From contig NZ_CP030265.1 of assembly GCF_008843145.1 (NCBI RefSeq), positions 897,001 to 961,000 on the forward strand: a DNA stretch of 64,000 nucleotides, written 5' to 3'. The first letter of the stretch is position 1; each line of letters opens with the position of its first letter. A program made the position numbers and the translations under genes. Below the pieces are notes generated by a model. That model saw nothing but the letters and a program-made list of their open reading frames with translations, was not told the DNA's origin and ran no database searches. Source of the DNA: Skermanella pratensis. Its GTDB lineage: Bacteria; Pseudomonadota; Alphaproteobacteria; Azospirillales; Azospirillaceae. Positions 55,471 to 63,088 of the stretch are shown in pieces.

Positions 55471-56294
55471 CCCAGTATGCCTGCTCCCACTGCGGGTTCT
55501 GGCAACCCTGGTTTGCCGGGCAGGACCCGATCGGCTGCCCGGTCTGCATGGACGTGCGGAACGCCCTGCCGCCGGACGGCTGGGACTTCCGCACGGTCGA
55601 GGACCTGACCGGAAAGGTCACCACCCGCTGGGCCGAGGCGATGCCCGGCATCGTGGGGTTTTCCTGCGAACCGGCGTTCGGCCTCGGCTCGACCGGCTGG
55701 CTGCTGCTCCGCGACGAGGGCAACATCGCCTTCGAGGGTGCGCCGTTCTATACGCCGGAGGCGCTGGACGAGATCGAGCGGCTGGGCGGCATCGGCATCC
55801 TGGCGGGCTCCCATCCCCACGGGTTCGGCGCGCTGTGGCAACTGGCCGAACGGTTCGACCCGGTCGTCGTGATCCACCGCGACGGGCTGCGCTACACCAA
55901 GGCGTTCCGCGTTTCCTGGCCGTCCGACGACGTCCACGCGCTGGCGCCCGGCCTGACCATGATCGCGACCCAGGGCCACTACGAGGGCCATGCCGTGCTG
56001 CACGACACCCGCGACCGGGCGCTGTTCTGCGGCGACTGCCTGAAGGTGGACCTGGACGGCGAGGGCCGGCCCGTGGCGCTGAGCTGCCACAAGGGCTTCC
56101 ACTACCAGATCCCGCTGAGCCACGACGAGGTGCGCCGCTACCGCGCCGTCTTCGCCGAGCTGGATTTCGACCACGTCTTCACCCCGTTCGAGCACGCCGC
56201 CGGCGTCACTCGCGCCCACGCGCTGGGCTTGTTCGACCGCCTGCTGGCGGGAGCGCCGAGCACCCGCCCGATCCCGCTGGAGAGCCTCGCATGA
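55461..56294 (+). CDS. Zinc-ribbon metallo-beta-lactamase-fold protein
   Basis: A 277-residue protein. Two CxxC pairs (C8/C11, C26/C29) form a rubredoxin-like ribbon, followed by an MBL fold. In the fold, H118-P-H120-G-F-G replaces the normal HxHxDH, so the D and third H of the first motif are missing; H173/H177 (TQGHYEGHAVLH), D192 (FCGDC) and a late FEH remain. This suggests a one-metal or altered site. Role unknown; it could be a hydrolase or a redox partner. It overlaps both neighbours by 10 and 4 bases. Confidence 0.82.
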   Translation: MPLTQYACSHCGFWQPWFAGQDPIGCPVCMDVRNALPPDGWDFRTVEDLTGKVTTRWAEAMPGIVGFSCEPAFGLGSTGWLLLRDEGNIAFEGAPFYTPEALDEIERLGGIGILAGSHPHGFGALWQLAERFDPVVVIHRDGLRYTKAFRVSWPSDDVHALAPGLTMIATQGHYEGHAVLHDTRDRALFCGDCLKVDLDGEGRPVALSCHKGFHYQIPLSHDEVRRYRAVFAELDFDHVFTPFEHAAGVTRAHALGLFDRLLAGAPSTRPIPLESLA

Positions 56295-57751
56295 GCCTGC
56301 AACCCGTCATCGAGGCCTATACCGCGAACCTGCCGCCGGGCGAGCTGGAGCATTTCCGGGTGGACGGGCTGGATCGCATCGGCGTGCCGGTCGTGTTCGC
56401 CTGCCACCGGCAACGGGACGGGGCTCAGTTCGACAGCTTCGGCTATGGCGCGAGTTTCGACCAGGCGCTGGTCGGCGTGCTGGGCGAGCTGGCCGAGAAT
56501 GTCCAGGCCGACTCGGTCCTGCGGAAGGCGGAGCGGGTGCGCGGCAGCTACCGCGACCTCGTGGCAGCGCGCGGGGAACGCGGCGTCTGCGACCCGCTGA
56601 CCCTGTGCCTGCCGGCCGGCTCCGACTATACCCCGGACAAGTTGCTGACCTGGGTGGCGGCGCGGCGCTTTCCCTCGGGCGAGCCGGTTCTGGTGCCGTA
56701 CGAGTTCGCCGCCTGCTACCGGTCGCAGCTGGACGGCATCGAGCCTCTGACGACGCCGATCACCAACGGGCTGGGCGCCGGCGACAGCTTCGAGCGGGCG
56801 CTGGTCCACGGGCTTCTGGAACTGCTCCAGCGCGACGGCAACTGCATCGGCTTCCGCGCCATGGACCAGGGCCGCGTGCTCGACCTGTCCGGCGTGCGCG
56901 ATCCCGACACGCTGCGGCTTCTGGCGCGCCTGGACGAGCTGGGCATCGACGTGATCGCCAAGCTGGCCGCGACGGATTTCGGCTTGGTCAACCTCTATGT
57001 CGTGGGCTCCGACCGCGACGGGCGCTCGACCGTGCCGATCATGCAGACCGCCTGCGGCGAGGCTTGCGACCTGGACCGCGAGCGGGCGCTGAACAAGGCC
57101 CTGCTGGAGTTCTGCTCCAGCCGGTCGCGCAAGGCCATGTCCCACGGCCCGCTGGATCTCGTCGGGCGCATCGCTCCCGAAGGTTACCTGGACCGCTACC
57201 GCGCCCGCCACGTCGCCGGCGCCGAGGAGCCGCGCGCGGTCGAGGCCATGGCCGCCTGGTGCGAACTCCCGTCCGGCGAACTGCGCGGGATGCTGTCGGA
57301 CACCGTGCTGTCGCGGCGGACGACCGAGGCTTTCGCCGACCTGCCGTCCTCGCCCGCCGACACTCCCGCCGAGCGGCTGGAGCGGATCTCCGCCATCCTC
57401 ACGACGGCGGGATTCGACATCCTCTACCTGGACCTGTCACCGCCCGACGGCGCGATTTCCGCCGTCAAGGCGATCGTGCCGGGGCTGGAGTGCGAGACCA
57501 TGAGCTATCACCGAATCGGCGAGCGCGGCATCCGCCGCCTGATGGAGCGGGGCAGCCCCCTTGCCGGCGTCGGGACCCCGCCGGACGGGGCCGCCGCCGT
57601 GCCGCTGCCGCCCGATGCGGTCGAGCGGCTGGGCGGTCCGGGCTGGCTCGACGCCGCCGGCATCGACCGGATCGTCGGCCCGCTCTACCCGCTGTACCGC
57701 GAGCCGGAAAGCCACGCCGTCCGCTTCGCGCTCGAAGCGGCAAGATCCTGA
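56291..57751 (+). CDS. Stand-alone YcaO-domain protein
   Basis: A 486-residue YcaO protein. ATP/Mg-binding features are visible: E66/E69 (LGELAEN), TNGLGAGDSFERALVHGLLELLQRD (E177 kept, second Glu replaced by Q180) and the R-rich DRERALNKALLEFCSSRSRK. There is no proline-rich PxPxP C-terminus. No E1-like/ocin-ThiF, TfuA, SagB dehydrogenase or precursor peptide is nearby. YcaO enzymes activate amide or carboxyl groups with ATP; a few act on small molecules (6-thioguanine). Here it likely modifies a small molecule, inferred from context. A 26-base gap precedes the next gene. Confidence 0.88.
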   Translation: MSLQPVIEAYTANLPPGELEHFRVDGLDRIGVPVVFACHRQRDGAQFDSFGYGASFDQALVGVLGELAENVQADSVLRKAERVRGSYRDLVAARGERGVCDPLTLCLPAGSDYTPDKLLTWVAARRFPSGEPVLVPYEFAACYRSQLDGIEPLTTPITNGLGAGDSFERALVHGLLELLQRDGNCIGFRAMDQGRVLDLSGVRDPDTLRLLARLDELGIDVIAKLAATDFGLVNLYVVGSDRDGRSTVPIMQTACGEACDLDRERALNKALLEFCSSRSRKAMSHGPLDLVGRIAPEGYLDRYRARHVAGAEEPRAVEAMAAWCELPSGELRGMLSDTVLSRRTTEAFADLPSSPADTPAERLERISAILTTAGFDILYLDLSPPDGAISAVKAIVPGLECETMSYHRIGERGIRRLMERGSPLAGVGTPPDGAAAVPLPPDAVERLGGPGWLDAAGIDRIVGPLYPLYREPESHAVRFALEAARS

Positions 57752-57777
57752 AAAGAACAAAGCCGAGAGGCCCGGAC

Positions 57778-58668
57778 ATGCCCCTGCGTTTCGCCTACAA
57801 CACCAACGGCGCCGCCAACCACCGGCTGGACGACGCGCTCACCCTGATCGCCGACAGCGGCTATGACGGGGTGGCCCTGACCCTGGACCATCATCATTTC
57901 GACCCGTTCGCCCCGGACCTGGAGGGCAGGGCGGAGGCCTTGGGATCGCGTCTGCGCAGCCTGGGGCTCGGCCTCGTGATCGAGACGGGCGCGCGCTACC
58001 TGCTCGACCCCCGCGTCAAGCACGAGCCGACCCTGCTGAATCCATCGGCCGAAGGGCGTGCCCTCCGCGTCGACTTCCTGACCCGCTGCGTCCGGATCGC
58101 GGCCATCTGCGAGGCGGAGGCCGTCTCCTTCTGGGCCGGCGTGCCGCAGCCGGGCGTCGTTCCCGCGACCGCCTGGGACTGGCTGGTCGAGGGCGTCGCC
58201 CAGGTCGCCGAGGCGGCGGCCGCGGACGGCGTCACCGTTGCGCTGGAGCCGGAACCCGGCATGCTGGTGGAGACCGTGGACGATTACGGCAGGCTCAGGG
58301 CCGACCTGGCGGAGCGCACGCCGGCACCGCTGCGCCTGGCGCTCGACACCGGTCACCTGCTGGTCACCGGCGAACGCGATCCCGCCGCCGCCGTGGGGGA
58401 GTTCGCCGGCGACCTCGGCACCGTCGCGATCGAGGACATGCGCCGGGGCGTCCACGAGCATCTCCCCTTCGGCCGGGGCGACATGGACATCCCGGCCGTG
58501 CTGGCGGCGCTGGACGCGATCGGGTTCGACCGGCTGGTCTGCGTCGAGCTGTCGCGGGAGAGCCACCGTGCCCACCTCGCCGTTCCCGAAAGCCTCCGGT
58601 GGCTGGAATCGCGGCTTCCCGCCGCGTCCGGCCAATCCCTTCGCCAAGCTTTTCGCCGGAGTGCCTGA
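57778..58668 (+). CDS. Sugar-phosphate isomerase/epimerase-like TIM barrel
   Basis: A 296-residue xylose-isomerase-like (AP_endonuc_2) barrel. Metal ligands are suggested by E (TVALEPEPGML), D-x-GH (LALDTGHLLVTGE), D/H (AIEDMRRGVHEHLPFGRGDMD) and a final E (VCVELSRESHRA). The family includes the inosose enzymes IolE and IolI, consistent with inositol-ring chemistry, and also EboE. The ATG at 57778 follows GAGAGG; the frame stays open upstream through the YcaO gene, but that is not used. Confidence 0.85.
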   Translation: MPLRFAYNTNGAANHRLDDALTLIADSGYDGVALTLDHHHFDPFAPDLEGRAEALGSRLRSLGLGLVIETGARYLLDPRVKHEPTLLNPSAEGRALRVDFLTRCVRIAAICEAEAVSFWAGVPQPGVVPATAWDWLVEGVAQVAEAAAADGVTVALEPEPGMLVETVDDYGRLRADLAERTPAPLRLALDTGHLLVTGERDPAAAVGEFAGDLGTVAIEDMRRGVHEHLPFGRGDMDIPAVLAALDAIGFDRLVCVELSRESHRAHLAVPESLRWLESRLPAASGQSLRQAFRRSA

Positions 58669-58671
58669 CCC

Positions 58672-59943
58672 ATGCGGATCTGCTTCATCAGCCGGCGCTT
58701 CTTCCCCGCGATCTCGGGCATGAGCGTCTATGCCGCCAACCTGCTGCGCGAACTGGTGGCCGGCGGCCATGACGTCGTGATGATCTCCCAGTACCGCAAC
58801 GACCCGGCGGGCTCCGCCGTCTACGGCGGCGGCCCGCCGCCCGCGGTGCCCGGCGTCAAGGTGATCGGGCTGGAATCCCTGGGCGAGCAGGAGGTCGGCC
58901 ACGGCCGTCCGGCCGATTTCGAAGCCGACATGGAGGCGATGGTCGCCACGGCCCTGGCCGAACATGCCGCCGAGCCGTTCGACCTGGTCCACGCCCAGTA
59001 CGGGTATCCCTGCGGCCTTGCGGCGCTGGAGGTCAGCCAGCGGCTGGACATCCCGAACGTCGTGTCGATCCAGGGGGGCGACGGCCACTGGGTCGGCACC
59101 TGCTGCGCCACCCACAAGCAGGCCATGCTGGCGGTTCTGAACCATGCCGGCGCCCTGATCATCGGCAGCAAGAGCTTCGCCGAGGAGGTCCGCGACCACC
59201 ACGGCACCGACCTCGACCGCTTCGTCATCGTGCCGGGCGCTACCGACACCGAGCGCTTCCGTCCCCGGGCCGACCGCGACATCGGCGACCTGCAGGACGC
59301 TCCGGTGCTGCTCTACCACGGCCGCGTCGACCGCCGTAAAGGCGTGATGGAACTGCTCGACGCCTTCGCCCGGCTTCGGGAGGCGAGACCCACGCTGCGG
59401 CTGATCGTCTCGGGCATCGGGCCGGACGTGCAGGCGGTACGGGAGCGGGCATCCTCCGCGGAGTTCGCCGGGGCGGTGACCCTGACCGGCCATGCCGATT
59501 ATTTCGCCGCCGCCGAGGTCTACCGCCGGGGCGACGTCTTCGTCTCGCCCACATACTCGGAAGGCTTCTCCAACACCATCCTGGAGGCCATGGCGAGCGG
59601 CCTGCCGATCGTCTCGACCAATGCCGTCGGCGTGGTCGATTGCCTCACCGACGGCTCCAACGCCCTGCTGGTGGAACCGCGCGACGTGGACGGCCTGGCA
59701 TCCGCGATCGGCCGGATGCTCGACGACGGAGCCTTGCGCCGGCGGCTGGCCCACCAGTCCCTGGAGGAGGTCCGCAGCCTCTATTCCTGGCACGCGATCG
59801 GCCGCCGCATCCAGGAAATCTATGCCCAGGTCCGGGGAACGAGGCCGGACACCACCTGGACCGGCACCTATGATCCGGCCGCGGTGACGCGGGAGACCGC
59901 CGATCCGACCTGCCGGTTCCGGGCGGCCCCGCATCTGCTTTAG
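58672..59943 (+). CDS. GT4 family glycosyltransferase (MshA-like context)
   Basis: A 423-residue GT-B enzyme: N-domain SRRFFPAISGMSVYAANLLRELVAGGHDV, middle LVHAQYGYPCGLAALEV, sugar-nucleotide site VLLYHGRVDRRKGVMELLDAF and EGFSNTILEAMASGLPIVSTNAVG with the E-x7-E motif. In mycothiol synthesis, GT4 enzyme MshA joins GlcNAc to inositol 3-phosphate; the same operon here supplies that acceptor and a PIG-L deacetylase. Donor and acceptor are thus inferred. It starts 3 bases after the TIM-barrel stop. Confidence 0.88.
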   Translation: MRICFISRRFFPAISGMSVYAANLLRELVAGGHDVVMISQYRNDPAGSAVYGGGPPPAVPGVKVIGLESLGEQEVGHGRPADFEADMEAMVATALAEHAAEPFDLVHAQYGYPCGLAALEVSQRLDIPNVVSIQGGDGHWVGTCCATHKQAMLAVLNHAGALIIGSKSFAEEVRDHHGTDLDRFVIVPGATDTERFRPRADRDIGDLQDAPVLLYHGRVDRRKGVMELLDAFARLREARPTLRLIVSGIGPDVQAVRERASSAEFAGAVTLTGHADYFAAAEVYRRGDVFVSPTYSEGFSNTILEAMASGLPIVSTNAVGVVDCLTDGSNALLVEPRDVDGLASAIGRMLDDGALRRRLAHQSLEEVRSLYSWHAIGRRIQEIYAQVRGTRPDTTWTGTYDPAAVTRETADPTCRFRAAPHLL

Positions 59944-59972
59944 ACCTGCCCATACCAGAGGAGGCGCCCCAC

Positions 59973-60748
59973 GTGCCGTCACGCGCAGCGCTGTTCATCT
60001 CCCCCATCTCGACGACGTCGCCTTTTCCTGCGCCGGGACGCTGGCCATGCTCAAGGCGGCGGGCTGGCGGACCGTGCTCGCCACCGTCTTCACACGGTCG
60101 GTGCCGAGTCCCACCGGGTTCGCGCTCGCTTGCCAGACCGACAAGGGCTTGGCTCCGGAGGTGGACTACATGGCGGTCCGGCGGGAGGAGGACGCCGCGT
60201 TCGGGCGGACGCTGGGAGTGGACGAGGTCCACTGGCTCGACCTGCCCGAGGCGCCGCACCGGGGCTACGGCTCCGCCGTCGAACTCTTCTCGGCCATCCG
60301 GCCGGGGGACGAGGTCTGGCGGGAGGCGGCACACCGGATCGGCGCTCTTGCCGACCGGGTCGAGCCGGACCTGATGTTCGCCTGTCAAGCGATCGGCAAC
60401 CATGTGGACCACCGGCAGACCGTCAGGGCGATGGTCCGCCTGGGCCGGCCCGCCGCCTGGTACAGGGACCTTCCCTACGTGATCCGGGCTCCGGAAGAGG
60501 CGCCGCCGCCGGGACTGCCCGGCGGGCTGGTGCCGCTGGCGATCCCCGTCTCCGACCATCTCCCGGCCAAGGTCGCCGGGGCCTGCTGCTACGCCACCCA
60601 GCTTCCTTTCCAGTTCGGCGGGGCGGACCGGGTCGGTTCGGCGCTGACGTCCTTCGCCGCCTACGAGGCGGGAAAGGCCGGCCGGGCCGGCCATGCCGAG
60701 CGCTTCCTGATCGACCCCCTTGCGGCCAAGTCCGTCAGTTCTGCATGA
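59973..60748 (+). CDS. PIG-L/LmbE family deacetylase (one-base frameshift)
   Basis: About 258 residues when repaired. The start is GTG at 59973 with GAGGAGG eight bases upstream. The C run 60001-60005 needs one more C: then FISPHLDDVAFSCAGTLAML gives the zinc motif (P-H-x-D-D) in frame with the rest, including the second histidine motif NHVDHRQ. PIG-L enzymes remove N-acetyl groups from GlcNAc-inositol conjugates (MshB in mycothiol). Last gene of the operon; its end overlaps a convergent membrane-protein gene by 14 bases. Confidence 0.85.
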
Positions 60749-61034
60749 CGCCGGTGCCGGGGGCCGCCGCCTGCGCCGCCGCCGACCGGCGCCGCAGCCA
60801 GACGGTCAAGTAGGTGCCAAGGCAGCCGCCGGCGCACATGAACAGGATGTAGACCGAATTCTCGGCGTACTGGACGACCACGGCGGCGCTCAGCATGTGC
60901 CAGACGAAAGCCAGCACCGCGGCCATTTCCGCCTGCATCGAGACGATGTAGTAGGTGTAGCGTGCGTAAAGGAAATCCAGCGCGAACGCGGACAGGAAGA
61001 CGGCGGCGGCGATCGTCGGGCTGATGTCGAACAT
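60735..61034 (-). CDS. Small three-helix membrane protein, unknown
   Basis: A 99-residue protein with three hydrophobic helices (about 5-22, 35-52 and 58-82) and a basic C-terminal segment (WLRRRSAAAQAAA). I do not recognise a family. The ATG at 61034 is preferred to 61157, because the longer N-terminus is low in structure. It is divergent from the pseudo-receiver gene. Confidence 0.65.
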   Translation of the reverse strand: MFDISPTIAAAVFLSAFALDFLYARYTYYIVSMQAEMAAVLAFVWHMLSAAVVVQYAENSVYILFMCAGGCLGTYLTVWLRRRSAAAQAAAPGTGVMQN

Positions 61035-61185
61035 GGCTGCGGGCTTTGCGAAAGATGTTGTCCTGGAGACTGCCCGCGGGTTATCGCGCATTAAGGTTAA
61101 CTCTAAGTAAACTACGGCGGCGTGATATGTTGCCGTCCGGCGGGTTATGGTTGACAACCCACCTCCGGAGCCCGATCACCGATCC

Positions 61186-61590
61186 ATGAGAATACTGCTG
61201 CTAGAAGGCGACCTCATTCTGGCTGAAGCCGTTGCGGAGGCCTTGCGCGGGGCCGGATACGACCCGATCGGCCCCGTCACCGAAGTGGATGAAGCCATCA
61301 CCCTGGCGGAACAGTTCCGCCCCGATCTGGCGCTGATCAACATCGACCTTCCGGCCGGGCGCGGGCTGGGCGTCGTTGTCGCCCGGACGATCGCCCGCAA
61401 CTGGAACATCAAGTCGCTGTTCACCGCGGGCGACAAGGAGATCGCGCGGCGGAACCGCGACGTCGCCTTCGGATACCTCGCCGGTCCCGCGACGGTCAGC
61501 GAACTGGTCGAATGCATCGAGGCGATCCGGCTGATCCGCAAGGGGGAGTTCCCGATGCGGATCCCGAAGCGGCTGTCGCCGTTCCTGTGA
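61186..61590 (+). CDS. Pseudo-receiver domain protein
   Basis: A 134-residue receiver fold (MRILLLEGDLILAEAVAEALRGAGY; LALINIDLPAGRG; SLFTAGD; FGYLAGP). The phospho-acceptor Asp is replaced by N52 and the conserved Lys by G100, while T80 and the fold remain, so it cannot be phosphorylated in the normal way. Either 61186 or the in-frame ATG at 61147 may be the start; neither has a good ribosome-binding site. No output domain. Confidence 0.8.
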   Translation: MRILLLEGDLILAEAVAEALRGAGYDPIGPVTEVDEAITLAEQFRPDLALINIDLPAGRGLGVVVARTIARNWNIKSLFTAGDKEIARRNRDVAFGYLAGPATVSELVECIEAIRLIRKGEFPMRIPKRLSPFL

Positions 61591-61601
61591 CGGAGCCTAT
61601 G

Positions 61602-61612
61602 CTGCGCCGCAG
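61602..61612. promoter_or_regulatory. PhaR-type box 1 (CTGC-N3-GCAG)
   Basis: CTGCGCCGCAG, an exact match to CTGC-N3-GCAG, about 85 bases upstream of the next small gene. Such sites bind the polyhydroxybutyrate-responsive repressor PhaR in Rhodobacter. Confidence 0.5.
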
Positions 61613-61667
61613 CAAAAGCGTCGTTTTGTCACAATCCCGATGGGCAGGTCTGCGCTTATCGTGTTTG

Positions 61668-61678
61668 CTGCATTGCAG
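61668..61678. promoter_or_regulatory. PhaR-type box 2 (CTGC-N3-GCAG)
   Basis: CTGCATTGCAG, a second exact match, extended to TGCTGC...GCAGCA on both sides, 19 bases before the start of the small gene. Two boxes 66 bases apart in one leader suggest a real operator pair. Confidence 0.55.
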
Positions 61679-61696
61679 CATAACGCGAGGTATCCG

Positions 61697-61915
61697 ATGC
61701 TCGTCACGCTCTCGATGGTGTTTTGCCTGATCGCCGATCCGACCCAGTGCCGGACGGTCACTCCCCTGATCTCCGACGACCAGTATCTCACCATGTCGAA
61801 CTGCCCCATCGCGGGGCAGACCGAGGGAGCCCGGTGGGTCGGCGAGCATCCGAATTACCGCATGACCCGTGTGCGCTGCCAGATGGGGAACAAACCGAAA
61901 GAACGGAGCGCCTGA
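61697..61915 (+). CDS. Small Cys-containing protein, unknown
   Basis: A 72-residue protein beginning with a hydrophobic stretch (LVTLSMVFCLIADPTQC) and containing four cysteines (at about 9, 17, 34 and 60) that could form disulfides. GCGAGG six bases before the ATG marks the start. It is short but has a clear ribosome-binding site and two PhaR-type boxes upstream. Function unknown. Confidence 0.7.
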   Translation: MLVTLSMVFCLIADPTQCRTVTPLISDDQYLTMSNCPIAGQTEGARWVGEHPNYRMTRVRCQMGNKPKERSA

Positions 61916-61929
61916 TTCCGCCGGCCTGT

Positions 61930-61964
61930 ACACCCTCGCCGGCGCGTTCCGCCGGCGAGGGTGT
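61930..61964. terminator. Hairpin between convergent genes
   Basis: Perfect 14-base arms (61930-61943 and 61951-61964) with a seven-base loop. No T tract. It is placed to end both the small gene (+) and the EF-hand-like gene (-). Confidence 0.6.
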
Positions 61965-61985
61965 CCTGGATCAGGTCGTGACGGA

Positions 61986-62825
61986 TCAGGTCGTGACGTT
62001 GATGCTGATCGCCGCCGTAGTGCCGGTCGAGATGCTGCCGGACAGCAGGTTCAGGCTGACATTCGTGGTCATGCCGGGCGTCCCGTTGTCGTAGGACGTG
62101 CTGATCACCGATGCCGACTTGCCGTCGCTGGTCAGCGCCATGAAGCGCTTGGGATCGATCGCGATGTTGTTGGCGGTGGTGGTCGAGTTGTCCGCCGCGG
62201 TGAAGGAGCGCAGCGAATAGGTGTTGGTCACGCCGCCGTCCGCCGAAGTCAAGTCGAAGAAATCCGACATCTTCAAGCCGCGTGTCCCGAAGCCGAACAG
62301 TTCGGACTCGTTGTTAAGGAAGCCGTCGGCGTTGACGTCGTAGCCCAGCATGGTCTGGGAGTTGAAGCCGCCGAACTTGTCGGCCGCCGACTTGTACGCG
62401 TCGTACGCACGCGACTGGAAGGCGTCGAGGTACTTCTGCTTCGTCGTCGGGTCGGTGATCCAGGTGGGATCCTCCGCGGTCGGGTAGGCGCCCTGCTTCA
62501 ACTCCAGGAAGACGGCGGAGTCCATGGTGTCGAAATTGACCAGCGAGCCGAACTTGGCGGCGTTGTCGCTCGTCAGGTTCGTGGCGGTGACCGAGATGTC
62601 GCCGTTGAGCTTGCCGCTGCTGTAATCATAGGAGAGCGCGTTGCCCAGGGTGGAGAACTTCTGCTCCTTGACCGCGGTTCCGCTCTCCGTGAACTTGGCG
62701 GCGGCTTCCGCCTGCCGTTCCGGCGTCAGGGAGTCCCAGATCCTCTTGCGGTCGTCCGTTGCGAGCCGCAGGTTCGAGAGATACCCGGAAGGCATGCTGG
62801 CTGCGGTTGCCGAGGTCGTAGACAT
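61986..62825 (-). CDS. EF-hand-like protein of unknown function
   Basis: A 279-residue acidic, Ser/Thr/Asn-rich protein without cysteine or signal peptide. At about residues 165-180 is a calcium-loop-like YDVNADGFLNNESELFGFG. The N-terminus (SGYLSNLRLATDDRKRIWDSLTPERQ) is helical and the C-terminus is beta-rich, ending in AAISINVTT, as in some type I secreted or surface proteins. The ATG at 62825 has GGAG at good spacing. Possibly secreted; this is inference. Confidence 0.65.
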   Translation of the reverse strand: MSTTSATAASMPSGYLSNLRLATDDRKRIWDSLTPERQAEAAAKFTESGTAVKEQKFSTLGNALSYDYSSGKLNGDISVTATNLTSDNAAKFGSLVNFDTMDSAVFLELKQGAYPTAEDPTWITDPTTKQKYLDAFQSRAYDAYKSAADKFGGFNSQTMLGYDVNADGFLNNESELFGFGTRGLKMSDFFDLTSADGGVTNTYSLRSFTAADNSTTTANNIAIDPKRFMALTSDGKSASVISTSYDNGTPGMTTNVSLNLLSGSISTGTTAAISINVTT

Positions 62826-63088
62826 CGCCCACTCTCCAATCCTATGCGTTCTGCGTCGGACCAATGCAAATGGTGTGCCTCAGTTTTCGATGCACGGCGC
62901 AAGAGTATAACAAGCGCCGCGGATTCGCAAGGGAGACCGGAGCCGGCTATTCCTGCTACCCGCCGCGGCAAGTCTTGCCGGGCCACTCGCGGTCCGGGCG
63001 GCGCTGTTTGCCGGGTCGGGGGAACCGGAACCGCTCGACGCTGTTGCGATGTACGACCCTCAGGTTCATCGAAGGCCGCTCCCCCGCC

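Noticed and set aside
56605-57777. Upstream extension of the TIM-barrel gene
   Set aside because: It overlaps the YcaO gene in another frame with no homology; a good start and ribosome-binding site exist at 57778.
56100-57800. RiPP precursor peptide near YcaO
   Set aside because: The genes overlap or nearly touch, leaving at most 29 bases; no short peptide gene with a ribosome-binding site is present.
51165-60748. Ebo/edb gene cluster
   Set aside because: A TIM-barrel protein is shared, but the UbiA prenyltransferase, TatD hydrolase and dehydroquinate-synthase-like genes of Ebo loci are absent.
51165-60748. Mycothiol or bacillithiol operon
   Set aside because: GT4 and PIG-L fit, but there is no MshC-type cysteine ligase, MshD or BshC, and the other genes do not belong to these pathways.
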